Numbered from the stretch's first letter, positions 11,101 through 23,002 are shown. The stretch is DNA of 64,000 bases from Anadara kagoshimensis (GCA_021292105.1 CM037862.1:28680798-28744797); one strand, 5' to 3'. A program made the numbers and translations. Notes: generated from the letters alone by a model not told the origin.

Positions 11101-11355
11101 ATATAAGTGGAATATTCTTGACTGGGACCTTACACACCACTACTCATGATCAACACTACTCTGATCGCATGCTTTATCTTCTTTGTAGGTGCCTTGTTTA
11201 CAGTGATAGTGATAATACAGATAGTTGGTAGACTGTCTGGTACTACAGCTTACAACAACTTATACGCTCGAACCCAAGACTGGATGGCTGGTCTCACCTT
11301 CTTGGTCATGGGAGGATGCTACATGCTCGCTGCGCTACTGATAATGTTCGTATAA
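8160..11355 (+). CDS. SLC46-family proton-coupled solute transporter, copy 1
   Basis: Predicted 12-helix major facilitator of about 469 residues, built from exons 8160-9318, 9798-9881 and 11189-11355. Both introns are phase 1 with GT-AG ends, and the joins give ...VLFIG/IAVGILATVPFPLYRG and ...DDDKQG/ALFTVIV. The start at 8160 (caaaATGATG) is preferred over 8070 because the latter lies in a leader repeat and gives an unrelated N-terminus. Visible marks are an acidic di-leucine at the N-terminus (SEDKPLL), a glycosylated first loop (NGT, NNS, NIT sites), the MFS loop motif SDFIGRK between helices 2 and 3, and the C-terminal YNNLYARTQDW segment. The family (SLC46A1 folate, SLC46A3 lysosomal) imports folate or related anions with protons; the substrate here is unknown. 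The neighbour at 13826 is its paralogue. An AATAAA at 11555-11560 may be the poly(A) signal. Confidence 0.85.
9319..9797 (+). other. Intron 1 of the first transporter
   Basis: Phase 1 intron, donor GTAATG and acceptor TTTTAG. It contains no recognisable repeat of note. Confidence 0.75.
10105..10792. mobile_element. 688-bp inverted-repeat DNA element in transporter intron 2
   Basis: Terminal inverted repeats of about 70 bp (left from 10105, right to 10792) begin TGTTACGCCACATAGCGGTG and contain several 'gcataaacg' and 'tatgcgg' words. The element is flanked on both sides by AAGCAC(T), a likely 6-8 bp target duplication. The interior is triplet-rich: GAC/GTG/GTT runs at 10320-10460 and (TAA)n at 10541-10582. 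The long open frames on the minus strand across it have low-complexity His/Ile/Ser composition and are not genes. No transposase; probably a non-autonomous element. Confidence 0.75.
10868..10919. repeat. Perfect 52-bp palindrome
   Basis: The sequence from 10868 to 10919 equals its own reverse complement, with the centre at ATATAT (10891-10896). The right half joins a SINE family A body ('acttgaa...caagcacttggcatt'), so the palindrome seems to consist of one SINE segment plus an inverted copy of itself. It lies in intron 2 of the first transporter. Confidence 0.9.
10917..11145 (+). mobile_element. SINE family A, 5'-truncated, in transporter intron 2
   Basis: The body matches other family A copies ('caagcacttggcatt', 'gtgtcacgg', 'tgctgtataatgccatcag', 'tgcaccttcgcctatagct', 'tctcgatataagtg') and ends in the tail 'attcttgactggga'. 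Only 44 bases separate the tail from the exon 3 boundary at 11189. The tRNA head is missing. Confidence 0.8.
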
Positions 11356-12950
11356 AAATTGATTAATAATTAACATTTTGGGAAAGCAGTCTGTGTTCTC
11401 AGAATTTTGAAATTAGGCTTTTACAAGACAGATTTGGGATTAAAGTGAGACCGAGTGAGTTTTATGCTTTCAGATTTTATTATTCTGTCATTAAGCTTTA
11501 GTGTTAAGGACAAAGATGTTATACTGAAATAGTCTTTTTTGCCTTTGATAATTTAATAAAATTGAGTAAAATTAAGATTTTGTTTTGAAAAAGAAAGGAT
11601 AACAAAAAAATCAGAAAAGAATGAAGATCGAATTACTGATATAGGACAACTAATCTAATTAATATTATACCTTGTCAGGGTGGGTATATATGATATGTTC
11701 ACTTATAAAATAAAAACAAACGTATTAACGTAAAAGAGACCGGGTGCTCCGGAAGGTTAAGATTTTCTGTTTGGCTAGCTACACCCACCAGGTGTCTAAT
11801 ATTATTTCAAACGTCATTTCCTTTAATATACTTAAATTTTCTAATTTCAGACCACTTTTGATGTCACGTCGGACAAGTATGATAGAAAAGAAGACGAACA
11901 TTCAGTCTGATTAACGGACTCTTTAGTATCTTATCTGATTGCAATAAATTTGATATTTGACGACAGACATGATTTGAGTTTAAAACAACATGTGGCTCGT
12001 ATTTTGTAACCAAAAACAAGAACACGACACAATGCAAATAAATGTTATAAAGAGAGAATGACGCAAGAAAGGACAAAAAAAAAAAAAAAAAAAAAAAAAA
12101 ATGAAATAAAATTGTCGATTTTGGACGGACATTGCGGTGTGGGTATAGTGGACATGTTGAAAGGTCCGCCAACATCAATTCGTATTACAACCAATGTTTT
12201 TTTGAAAATAAACGGTTTTTGCTTCAACCGGGATCGTTTATCAAACCATTACTTGACTTTTAAAAAGGCTATTGAAAAAGGTACAAGACATCTTTGACCG
12301 ATAATTGAAAAATACAACTATGTTTGATATAAAATTAGAGTTGCATTTACAAGTTGAAACTTATTTTTAAATATAAACATATTGCCTAACGAAATCAAAA
12401 ACAAACATACTAATCTATGTCCAAGAGCAAAGTAAAAACTTTGAAACTAAGTTGGGTATTTAAGGTTGGTTGATTTGGAACCTATGCAAGACAACAAACG
12501 GCATGTAAAACGTATTATCCAGTCAATAATACATTGTGTACTAATGTCTGTCTCACGGTTCTTACGTAAAACAATTGGCAGGTCAAAGAACTAAAATGAT
12601 TTTTTGGCAGTTCAAAGGGGGCGTACGCTCCACATTTATTTAACTTACAATACCTTTCAGTGTATTTAATTTAGAGTGTGGGTATAGCATGATTTTTATT
12701 GTCTTTAATGTAGCAACGATTGTAACCAAACACATTTTCCAGGAGATTATGCCTTTACACCTCAAGGTACTTCGTGCTTTTGACTCTCGCCTTATACTAA
12801 TATGCCCCTTTACTAAAACCCTGGATCCTATGGAATAAGAATGCACATTTTTCTTCAAAAACAAAAATGTCAACCTTTACATACTTTGATATACGACGCA
12901 GTAAGTACACTAGTGCTGACATACAATAGATTTTTATACAACAGGGGGTC
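11356..12950. other. Intergenic between the two transporters
   Basis: Contains the probable 3' UTR of the first transporter (AATAAA at 11555-11560). A minus-strand fragment of the 'gagcacccggcctcacttcc' dispersed repeat lies near 11735-11790, with possibly a second near 12400-12460. There is a 27-base poly(A) run at 12075-12101. No gene seen; open frames are short and of random composition. Confidence 0.45.
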
Positions 12951-12954
12951 TACG

Positions 12955-13165
12955 TGTCCCAGTGGCTTCAAGCAACGGATTATGCATTACATTGCATCTT
13001 TATCACTGTTTAGTTTCGAATCCCATCAAGTGCAATGGGAGAAAGTTTGCCAGATCAATTTTCGAAGGTTGCTATCTCAATCAACGTTGTAAAAGAACCT
13101 TGACACCATTGCATCTCTCCACTCTTTATAATAGAGGCCTTATCGTGACTAGATGACGGAATGCT
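12955..13165 (+). mobile_element. SINE-like repeat, family B relative
   Basis: A tRNA-like head (A-box-like 'cccagtggcttcaagc' and B-box-like 'agtttcgaatccc') is followed by 'gagaaagtttgccag' and 'tttcgaaggt'. Family B copies at 21366 and 47470 have similar phrases. Degenerate. Confidence 0.5.
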
Positions 13166-13424
13166 GTTGGCCTTGAATTATACGATGGTATTTTATTGTT
13201 TTTTTCTTTAAAAAGTTTTCGGCACATTTATGTTTTTATAAGTAAATAAATATAAAACTGGTGAAAGTAATGATTTGATCTAAAGTGCTTATAGATGAAC
13301 GTGTAGTGGAAATGTGCTTTGAAATGTCTGATTGAATAGGGATTTACGTCCCAATCAAGAATATTTCACTTATACTAAGACGCCAACAATTATATGTTAA
13401 GTGGCAGAAATTAGGACATTTGCA

Positions 13425-13605
13425 TTGTAGTAAGGGTAGTGTGCAGCTGAGGTTCTCTAGCATACCAGGCCTATCGTCACCCGGGATATATGTTTTAGGG
13501 TCTCGCTCTAAGGTCACTGAATGCCAAGTGCTTGGCGAGAGAACAAACACCAATTTCAAGTCTGCCAGTCCCGGCCGTGGTTTGAACCCCAAACTCCCAC
13601 ATACG
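13425..13605 (-). mobile_element. SINE family A relative, minus strand
   Basis: On the minus strand the order is: 'gtgggagtttggggttcaaa' (head with B box), 'cagacttgaaa', 'cgccaagcacttggcatt'. This is the order seen in family A copies. It lies 220 bases upstream of the second transporter. Confidence 0.55.
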
Positions 13606-13825
13606 ACATAAACGAAGCGATCACTCTAAAACTAACTGAGCCTTTGTATACTGAATTCAAGTCCAATGTATTTATTTTACAGTATTTATTAAACGTTAGG
13701 GAGAGATAATGAGTTCAGAGTTACAATATCTTAGTTATCTAATAATACCGGGTTAATCACATGGGCTACACCAGTCGGTGATAATCACCAATGTAAACTA
13801 CGGATTTTAACAGATAGCAACTAAA

Positions 13826-16800
13826 ATGGAGGAAACTAACTTTCACAATGAAAACGAACCGCTTCTTGTAAACAAAGTAAAAGAAGATAAGGCAGAAAAC
13901 AATACAAAATCAAGAAAACAAGATGGACGCGTAGTATTGTATGTTATTGTTGTTATTTTTATTGGCAGTATACAAATGGCCACAATGACACTAAGTCAGT
14001 TTGTATACCATTGGCTTGTTGTGCACTCAGACAATACAACAATTAGTTCTGAACTGTCCCATGACAACCAGACTGCCTGTCAGATGAATGGATCAGCAGA
14101 CGAAAACAGGTTTCAGAAAGAGGCGTCTGAATGGTTATGGTACGTTTCTTTAGCAGAAGATGGTGTCGCTTTGATAACGGTAGTGGTTTTTGGAATCTTT
14201 TCAGACTTTCTAGGAAGGAAATTTTTATTTTTGGTTTCGATCAGTGGACAAGGTCTGAAACTAGCCATCGTGTCAGTGGTCATTTATTTTGACCTAGATA
14301 TAATTTATTTAGTTATTGCATATCTAATTGGTGGTTTAGGAGGATCATATTACACCTTCCATGTTGGGTTTCTATCGTCTGCTGCCGACACAACAAAAAC
14401 AAACAACGAAAGAACTTTTGGCGTCGCATTACTCGACCTTTTTCTCGGATTTGGAGTGAGTGCGACTCAAATTGCAACAGGGTACCTAATTCAACTTTCG
14501 GGATATCTATTACCGGTTTTGATAGGATGTGCACTTACAATTCTGTCGTCTGTTCTAGCTTTTGCGTTTGTTGGAGAAACCAACAAGTACAAAGGATCTG
14601 AAAAAATTACCGTAGATAAAGCATTTCAAAACTTTACTGGATTTTACAGAAGTAAATCATATATAAAGGGGAATCCTGTGTGGAAGTTTGTTATAATAAT
14701 GATAGCGTTCTGTCTAGTTATAACTACCAACGGCTCAGCCGAAAACATCGAAACGTTGTTTCTTCTCCGGTCGCCATTATGTTTCCAGTCGTCTGATATC
14801 GGGTGGTTTATGAGTGCATCCAATTTTACAAAATTGGTCATAGGGATAAGTGCAATTAAATTGCTGCATTGTTGTTTCAAGGACGAAAGCCTGGCTTTTC
14901 TTGGGCTTTTGTCTGGATGTGCAAATTATGCTGTTTTGTCTTTTTCTACGGAAACATATATGCTTTATATAGGTAAGTAGAAGATTTTACATAATTTTTC
15001 CCCGATAAATTTAATATTTAAGACAGGTACGAATCGGACACTAACAATGTCGATGCAAAACGCAGTGTAATGGCTTTGTAGTTGAGATGAAAATCATATC
15101 CTCAAGTAGAGATTGTGTTTTGTATGCAAGATGGGGTTTCGTTTTTATATTCGAAATATATGAAGTATACTCTCCACAAAGACAACTCAAACTCAATTCA
15201 TTTGGTATTTGTTCAGGTACTGCAATCCCACCGCTGCCACCACAGGATGTCATGTGATTTTTCCAGTACCCGTGTAAAGTCGGGGATTTGATTTGTTGTA
15301 TTACTTGTTTCATTTGTATAACACGGGTTTCTGGTTACTTTGGCAATGGCCAAGTTATTGTTCTCAGCTTCAAATATTCTAGTAATAAATTGTGAACGAT
15401 AACATATACTACCATACGTGTACTTCATTTTACGCAAATTTGCCCTCAATTTTCAGCCGTAGCAGTTGGATTGTTATCCATTCTACCATTTCCTATGTTC
15501 AGGGCACTATCATCTAAAATGGTTGAAGAAAATCGACAAGGTTTGTTTATATGTTGTTGTTTTTTTGTGTTAATAGTTCCAGCTAATTTTTACAAAGACT
15601 GAACAGTGAAACTCAAACAACATTCTCAGTATTTACAATGTCGGTTTAATTATTTAAATTTAATTTAGCATCTTGTGACGTCATTGTAAGCAAACGGTTT
15701 TTATGATCAAGCCGAAAGCAGTGTCATTCATTTCCAATGAAATAACAATGAAATTGATTATCGCATAGACCTTTAAGGTGTCAAAATCTTACAGTGAAAT
15801 ATCGTTCATTGGGTTATGAACAACAATATAAAAAAACTATAATGATACAGGGAATATTGATGTATGACACAGTACAGACATGTCGGTCGAAAGTGCTTAA
15901 CGCTAACCTAACGAAAATGAGCAGAATCTTGATAGCCTAGTAACGAGAGATTGACAGCTAGGGACCGAAATGTTGACGAGCGAAAGATAGCAGCTGCCGG
16001 GAGTATAGCTATATTGGGACCAGGCTGAGCTGTCGATTCGATACTATTTATAATTCGATAAGCTTCCGATTCGGCACTAATTCGTTAGCCTAGTACTTGA
16101 CTTTTGACAGGTCTTTCTGTATCAACTTTTTATTTTTTCATGTTTGATTCTTATTCAATTTTGCATCAATGATAATAGGAATTTGTTTTGTATACAGGTG
16201 CACTTTTCGCAAATGTCCTTGTATTGGAAGTAATCGCTAAGTTAGCTTCGTCGACATCATACAACAATCTTTATGCCTACACACAGAACGACTTTGCTGG
16301 TTTAGCATTTCTGACCATGGCTGGCACTTGTTTACTTGCTGTATTTGTTACAAGGTATACATATATACGGTAAATCCTCGATGCAATCAAGGGCGGATTC
16401 GGGCGGGGGTGCATCTGACACCCCCCCAAACCGGCTAATCAAACTATTACTCTCTCTCTCTCTCTCTCTATTAATGTTACTTTGATGTCGTTGTTCGCCC
16501 TAGTATTTTAAGCTAAAAGTATATTTTTATTATTTTTCTCTCCCACTTATAGCCAAAATGCCATCATTTCATTCAGACTGAATGAAATACAATGTATTGT
16601 ACTTAGTACAACGCATCTACAATATAACAAGGCTTTGCAGAACAAAATTTTAGTTTTTTACCATTGGGTGGTACATGTATTTCTTTTTACAAATGGTTCC
16701 TCGATGGTCGAGTCATCTAAAGCACCGGCAAAAGAATAACATTGTCTCTCATCGCGCAGGTTTGAATCCCAGTCGAGGCAGATCCTTGTGTGAGACAGTT

Positions 16801-17092
16801 TGTTGGTTCGGTTGCTGAAGGTCGATAGTTTGCTCTAGGCACTCTGGTTTCCTTCACCATTCCATAACTGACAAGCCTCGATTTAAGTGAAAGAATCTTA
16901 ACTCTAACATTCAACTTCATTCTCTCTTTGTTTTGCCAAAGAATCATAAATAATTATGTTGATATATATATTTTTGCATTTCTTTTTGGTTTTTCCAACG
17001 GGCCATATAATTCATTTATTATTATCTTTTGCAGTCCACTGGTAATATCGGGTGTTAAAAGAGACTTTCAGTATTCTGAGGACGTCGGATGA
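13826..17092 (+). CDS. SLC46-family proton-coupled solute transporter, copy 2
   Basis: Paralogue of the upstream transporter: exons 13826-14972, 15457-15540, 16198-16354 and 17035-17092, about 481 residues. The first two introns are phase 1, as in copy 1, and the second exon is again 84 nt (AVAVGLLSILPFPMFRALSSKMVEENRQG). The third intron is phase 2 and adds a short tail (SPLVISGVKRDFQYSEDVG). Without that splice, exon 3 would end at 16373 with RYTYIR. Features are the N-terminal acidic di-leucine (ENEPLL), first-loop glycosylation sites (NTT, NQT, NGS), SDFLGRK between helices 2 and 3, 12 predicted membrane spans and YNNLYAYTQNDFAG near the C-terminus. The di-leucine suggests endolysosomal sorting, as in SLC46A3; the substrate cannot be told from sequence. 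The start aaaATGG is the first in-frame ATG. Confidence 0.88.
15873..16121. mobile_element. TACAGACCTGTCGAAAG-type MITE, copy 1
   Basis: In intron 2 of the second transporter. The left end 'tacagacatgtcgg...cctaacgaaa' and right end 'ttcgttagcctagt...tttgacaggt' form the ~37-bp terminal inverted repeat of a family with nine copies in this window. Non-coding body of about 170 bp. Confidence 0.7.
16388..16500. mobile_element. Fragment of the GGGCGGAT-type element with (CT)n
   Basis: In intron 3 of the second transporter. It starts 'agggcggattcgggcggggg', passes a C-run, and ends in a (CT)n tract at 16451-16469. It resembles the complete element at 44252-44553. Confidence 0.45.
16694..16950 (+). 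mobile_element. SINE family B, in transporter intron 3
   Basis: tRNA-like head with box B 'ggtttgaatccca', then 'gatccttgtgtgagacagtt', 'gctgaaggtcg', 'ggcactctggtttcctt' and a tail 'taagtgaaagaatctt'. Same order as copies at 21366, 43936 and 47470. Confidence 0.8.
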
Positions 17093-18535
17093 AGACAATT
17101 TAATGATACACATTAGCATTCAAAGATAGAGCATACTGCTACAAAGACCACGGGATAAAACAATAATGAATGTAGTATCACATTGTAAGATGTTTAGATT
17201 ATTAATGTTAAAAATGGCTAGATTGAGGTTTTAAGGAATTATTTAAAACTAATTTATTAACAATAACATATTTACCGAATAACTGAAAGGATCTTTTTAA
17301 ACTAAAAGGAAAGAAGTTGATAAGTTGATAAGAAGTTATTGATATGTTGCATATTTAAAGATGGTAGCTGCCAGTACATCATATGTCATATATTTTTAAA
17401 AAAAAAATAGGAAAGAAATATAAAAAAAAATCCTTACAAAATATTTTAAGATATCATGATATGACAGTTTTCATAAATTTAAATAACATATCGTCATTAA
17501 TGCGTATTGATAAACGGCGATCGTTTTAAACCAGATCTAGCTATAAAGATGTTAAAGTTTTTTCTTCCACGAAAAACATTTCTTAATTAATTCTCAATAT
17601 ATTGTTTTATAAAGAGAATCTTAACATTTTGACCAAAAAATTTTCTATAAAAACAATCGACATTTTAGCACTTGAATGAATGGAAAAAATTATTATTATT
17701 ATTATTATTAATGAATATGTTTTAAGCGCAACCTTTCTATTGGTTTCTGTACAAACCAGTTCAAAGCTCGAGATTATCTCCCCGTGATGGAATTCTATAT
17801 TTAGCAGATTTGGAAGTGACGGTGGATACATAATCTATTCCACAGCTGGTTTAGCCATTAGGAAATTAGTCGAATGACGATAATTTGTAGAACAAATTGT
17901 CCAATATACTATTTGACAGGTGATGGGAAAACAGGAGGGCGTTATTGTCAATTGTCAAACTTATACCACAAAAGTGCTGCGACATCACTGATATTACTTT
18001 TACCTTCGTAATAATTAAGCAAATATTTCGATTATTTATTTATTTATTTATTTATTTAATGCAATGAAATTTAATGGAATATAGTTAGCACTTTATTGTA
18101 TATTAAAATTAACATAATGCATATAAAAGAACTACACCATAAGAATCTACAATGACACTTTACCTGAGTTGTCTATTTCAGTGATTGACAGGTGATGTAA
18201 GGTAGATGTCAATTTCATGAAGTAAGTCTGTCAAGGCAGTGAACTCTATGTGTATGCATTGACGGAAAATGCAACTTGAATGTAATAACATGCATCTAAT
18301 TGAAATAAGACAGGGGTGTTCATCGTAGATGTGGGGCAAGATAAATCGCACATTCAAACGACATTCCGGTCCCGTTATCATGGGTATATTTCAATTCTAC
18401 GTCATCACGCTCATTCCTAAAATAATAGCACAATTATAATTATCACCATAATGAATAATTGTTTGCGGTTTACCGAAGTTATTAATCAAATTTTGATACT
18501 TTTTATGATTAGCAATCTATTTCCTTGTATGGAGA
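17093..18535. other. Intergenic downstream of the transporters
   Basis: No gene seen. Contains (ATT)n at about 17690-17713 and (TATT)n at about 18035-18060. It should include the 3' UTR of the second transporter. Confidence 0.45.
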
Positions 18536-18539
18536 CACA

Positions 18540-18800
18540 TTGGTTTGCGCTTAAGACAGACAAAAAAGTGATTCAAGGTCGTAGGTTCGAGTCCGATAGA
18601 TTTTTTGTCCGATTCTCCTATGGTGATATTACATTTCTCCCGCTCAGCGGGGCTAAATGACCGATAGATTTGCCGAGATTATACTACGAGACGAGAAAAA
18701 AACCCTTTCTCACTTGAGGCTGACCGGGAACGAACCTACAGCGGTCAGACGCTTTGGTTTTGAATGTTTACGTCTCATTGACCACTTGGCCGCTGATCAC
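18540..18800 (-). mobile_element. tRNA-like SINE relic
   Basis: The minus strand reads as a tRNA-like head: 'agcggccaagtggtcaatga' followed some 50 bases later by 'gtaggttcgttcccgg'. On the plus strand at 18575-18600 another B-box-like 'gtaggttcgagtcc' faces the other way. Probably two SINE pieces in opposite orientation. Not a functional tRNA gene: no closed acceptor stem can be formed. Confidence 0.45.
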
Positions 18801-19588
18801 GAAACCACTATAAAACAAAAACACTTAATGCAATTAAACACAAAATGAATAATTTGCAATCTGTTATTGTTTGTGTCAGACTCCTTTGAAATATTAAATA
18901 AAAGAAAATATATGATATTATAAAATTTTGAATATTTTCATTCAAAAAAACTAAAAAAAAATATGACACTCGAGAAACAGAAATCCCCATCACTGTTTAT
19001 ATTAAGAGAGGAGTTAATAATGTAAATCTGCACAATTAGCGGTTTTTATTTTCTCCAAGTTTTTTTTTTCATTATTGGTGTTGTTTATGTGTTTTCTGAA
19101 TAAACTGATAGATAAGTCTACCTAAAGAAAGATTAAGTTTATTTTTTGTTGATTGATGTGCCAAGACCTCATGTATACAGGTGCATTTGAATTTTAAAAT
19201 TATTCGTGACAACGAAACAACAGGTTATACGTCACAAACGTAAAAACTCATTATTAAATAAAAACAAAAAATGACAAACATTATTTGAAAAATTTACAAA
19301 TCCAGAAAGTTATTATACATGTATTTCTGATATCATGAAGGTCAAAATGCTGATTTTCCTAAAATACAGACGGACATTGTTAAGACGAATTTTTACGACT
19401 CGTAAGAGAACTTGTCCTAAAACTGTCATTAGTTACACATCTCAGAAAAAATACGACATTGCCTTGAGCAAATTGGAGCTGTGTGCATAAAGAGTATCAT
19501 TAATTTGACTATAGGAGATAGTTGGAAGACAAGCATGTGTCTGGACCTTCGTCAATTGTAGTTATATATCAAAAAGTGCAAATATTTT
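18801..19588. other. Non-coding, no feature seen
   Basis: AT-rich sequence without a recognised gene or repeat. Confidence 0.35.
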
Positions 19589-19850
19589 CGTAATTTGTGA
19601 ATGAATATTAGTTTTTGGATATTGGAAACCTTAACAAAAATAATGAAAAACATATTATAATGGAATTTTAAGGTTTTCGGTGAAAAAGGTAGGTTAATTA
19701 TTATTATCATTTTTTAAAATTCAAAGATTCGTGAATGAATATTAGTTTTTGGAAATATTTACAAAAACGACAAACACATATTAAAGTGGAATTATAAGGG
19801 TTTCAGTAAATCGGTTAGTGTTATTATTTATCATTATTTTTTATAAACGC
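19589..19850 (+). repeat. Two-unit ~130-bp tandem duplication
   Basis: The unit starting near 19589 is repeated near 19728 with the same order of words: 'gtgaatgaatattagttttt', 'acaaaaa', 'acacatatta', 'tggaatt', 'ttattattatcatt'. The copies differ by substitutions and small gaps. Confidence 0.65.
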
Positions 19851-20440
19851 GTGTCGACTTCGACATGACGCATTGCATTTTATTGGGCAAAAAACTGCTA
19901 CATGTAGTGGCGTGCATATTTATACGTGTATATAAACGTCAGTTTAGTTTCGGTCAAAGGGGACAAGCTCGTGATGTTTTATTCAGGAAATATTAAAGTT
20001 TTTATGCATGTTCCATATATGTCATTACAGTTATAAAAATTGAAATACATTTAAAATTGCAATCCGTAACATCTAAAATGTAGATCTATTTCATTTGAAA
20101 ATCAAGTTATATGCATTATATATAAATGCGTAATATGTAAGGATGCGATATGTACATTTCAAGCTAGTCCCCGTTTTCCCCGAAGATTCAAGTTATATTT
20201 GGAGACACTGAAACAGTCATGGCACTGATGAATATATATTTAAATATCTCGTGACAAAAACACTACAGAAAAGGTAACGTTAGCAAACACTTCTTTTTTT
20301 TATTTTTATGTTGTTGTGGTGTTCTATTTTTTTTTCAATATTTCATAATAACAAAATATTAATAAAAAAAATTAGCACGTGACATAAAATGAAATTTTAA
20401 AATTGAAAATGTCTCTACAATACCGTGTCAGTATTAAGTG
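19851..20440. other. Non-coding, no feature seen
   Basis: No gene or family-level repeat recognised. Confidence 0.3.
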
Positions 20441-20443
20441 TTG

Positions 20444-20650
20444 TACAGGTCTGTCGAAAGTGAAAATACTGAACTAACGATAAGGATTTGAAGCTCAGCT
20501 ACCCAGCACTTGGCTGAGATAAGGATATCTAGTGGCTGAAAAGCTTCAGAGATATAGCTCACAGCTGCCAGTAGGTAAAGAGAGACTGCACGGTGAACTG
20601 CTGATTCGGTCAATTTCTTAACACAGCGTTAAACATTCGACAGATCTGTA
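20444..20650. mobile_element. TACAGACCTGTCGAAAG-type MITE, copy 2
   Basis: Left 'tacaggtctgtcgaaagtg...gaactaacga', right 'agcgttaaacattcgacagatctgta'. The body contains the family's 'agatatagctca' and 'ggctga' words. Confidence 0.75.
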
Positions 20651-20829
20651 CTGTATCTCTGCTTTTATGCTAAAACAGTTAATTAATTCTGCTGCATAAA
20701 ATATTAAATACGTATATTATATAATATGAAAATAAGCACTGTTGTAGAGAAAATATCTCTTTAGAAGGGCATTCAGTGAAAGTTCCATGACAATGTCGCA
20801 TTTCAAAACATTGTCTTCTTACCTACATG

Positions 20830-21033
20830 TCTACCAAGTCGTCTTCTAGTTGGTCAAACTAATAAAGAGTCGATGCTTGGTGTATTTGTGGTCGGGATAT
20901 GGATTGCTAGTGACCGAAAAGAAAACTCCGAAAGGTAGATATTAGCTAACGAAAAATTCTGAGATAAAGCCACGAGGGGCCGAGATGAAATGTCGATTGG
21001 TAAGCTTAGTGTTAAACTTTGGACAGGCCTGTA
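20830..21033. mobile_element. TACAGACCTGTCGAAAG-type MITE, copy 3 (left end degraded)
   Basis: The right end 'taagcttagtgttaaacttt'-'ggacaggcctgta' is good. The left end is eroded. The body matches copies 5 and 6 ('gatatggattgctagtgacc', 'cgagatgaaatg'). Confidence 0.65.
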
Positions 21034-21355
21034 TTGTATATAGCGTGATGCGACATGACAGGTTGCTAGGGAGATATATATTATAGTTACGGTCACCGAG
21101 CTAACACGCGTTGGCAGAAATAGTTTTATTTGAAGATATTTTTTTTTATAATTTATGAGGCTTTGACCAAGGTTTGATCCCGTGCGCACTGACAAGTAAA
21201 CTTATTTAGTGCATATCGCTTAATCGTGGCTATGCAATGTAGTTATACACTCCAGAAAACTCTTTCTGTTCACCACAATGCAAATATTGCATAAATTAAC
21301 TAGTTCCATAAATGGGAACGTCTTGAAAATATAAATGAAACAATTATACTCACTC
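21034..21355. other. Non-coding, no feature seen
   Basis: No gene recognised. Short spacer between repeats. Confidence 0.3.
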
Positions 21356-21365
21356 ACCGCCTCTT

Positions 21366-21595
21366 TGAGGCATCGGTAGCCGATTGGTCTATAGCGCACA
21401 CTTTCGGATTACAGCACCCCTCACCTACACTGAAACCCCACTCGGGACAGACCCTTATGTCAGGAAGTTTATCAGATCGCTTTTCGAAGGTGGTTTACTC
21501 CTGGTAAGCTAGTTGCCTCCATCATTCCTGAACTGACCGCCTCTATATAAGTGAAAGAATCTTGATCGGGGTGAAAAAACCTTTCTCAGCTCAGC
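21366..21595 (+). mobile_element. SINE family B copy
   Basis: Head 'gcatcggtagccgattggtc' with a weak B box ('ctgaaaccccactcggg'), then 'acccttatgtcaggaagttt', 'cgaaggtggtttactcctgg', 'cattcctgaactgaccgcct' and the tail 'taagtgaaagaatcttgatc'. Confidence 0.75.
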
Positions 21596-22940
21596 TCAAG
21601 TGAACTCACTCTATAGACATGATTCGAGTAATATGGTGGACGGCTGTCAATAAACAGAAATTTAAATGATTGAAATATAGGCATAACTGTTGAGTAAATG
21701 TTCAAGATTTTATTATAAAAAGTTATGTCAAAATATTGCTTAACCTTCAACCTCATAGAAAAAACGATTTTGAAGCAGATCAAAACACAGTCACAGTGAC
21801 CTACTTAACATGTTGTGAGTCAAGATTTACTGTAATGGTTCGATGACAATTACCCGACACTGAATTACCAAACCTTTCCTTTAACTGAATGGTTCATGGT
21901 CATGGTTAAAAGTCACAGATAAAAACCATTTAATAACCAAACCGTTGATGGGATCATGGGGCAAAACAGTTACAACATTCGAAAGATAGTAGTATGAATG
22001 ATATGTCATTTTATATGAGATTTAAATATAAGAAAATTGACGCCTGATGTGGGATTGTTTTCAACCAATTTATCAATCTGTTCTCCTACATTTGCTTGTT
22101 CATCGTTGTGGTTTCCTTGAAAAATTAAAAAAAAAAAAAAAAACAACCCAAACCTCACTTAAATGTTAAATGTGTTTTCTGCGGTTTGTGTATAAAGTAT
22201 CATTACTTCACTAAATTATTTAAATCTGTTTATAGAAATTATCCTAAAGGTAAATCCGTGCATCAAAATATAGAGGTCCACTCTGATATTGAGACTTGTG
22301 CCATATTATAATTTTTGGATTTTCTGGATGAAAAAATGATACTACCACCAAACAATTTGAAACCAGTGTCCTTCAAATGTATTAAATTTAATGTCATGTG
22401 GTCTTGTTAATTTTGCGATTTCAACCATGTTACTTTCATGTTCTCGGTCACATTTGCTAAAGCCGTTTTCAGCTACAAAATCAATTTGATTTTTTGTATA
22501 ATTACTGAAATAAATATGTTGATGGTAGTGCAGTTCAAATGCACCGAAGCTGTTGTAATTGACATAGGAGTAAATATGTACATGTATACGTATACTTACA
22601 ATATGCCTTGGATATTGATAATGAATTGTCAAGTAACTGTGACAATCTGTCTTTCTGTGCATATTTTATTGCAACATCAGGTGTTTGAACATCAATTATA
22701 TATATAATATATCTATATAAGTATGCAGACATAGACAAACGATATTGGCCTTTCATTATAGAGTAATACACTTGTTTATAGGGAACAAAGGTGTTCATTT
22801 CCTTTACCTCATGGGAAACATGCATTGTTATGTATTAACTTCCAATCTTAACACTACTGTCAATGACCATTTTTCAAAAAAAAAAATAATCATAAAATAC
22901 ATTCAATTTTTTGAATATACTTTGTGATTAAATTAAAAAA
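21596..22940. other. Non-coding, no feature seen
   Basis: AT-rich stretch. Short open frames on both strands have no protein-like composition or splice context. Confidence 0.35.
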
Positions 22941-22941
22941 A

Positions 22942-23002
22942 AGGTAAATGAATATTCCTAATGAAAGGTCAAGCGGACAGGTCAATGTTGTTTGCCTGTA
23001 GT
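22942..23002. mobile_element. Right-end fragment of the TATAGGTAAACAAC-type MITE
   Basis: 'tgaatattcctaatgaaagg' and 'ggtcaatgttgtttgcct' match the right terminus of the complete copy at 61224-61467. The left half is absent. Confidence 0.65.
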
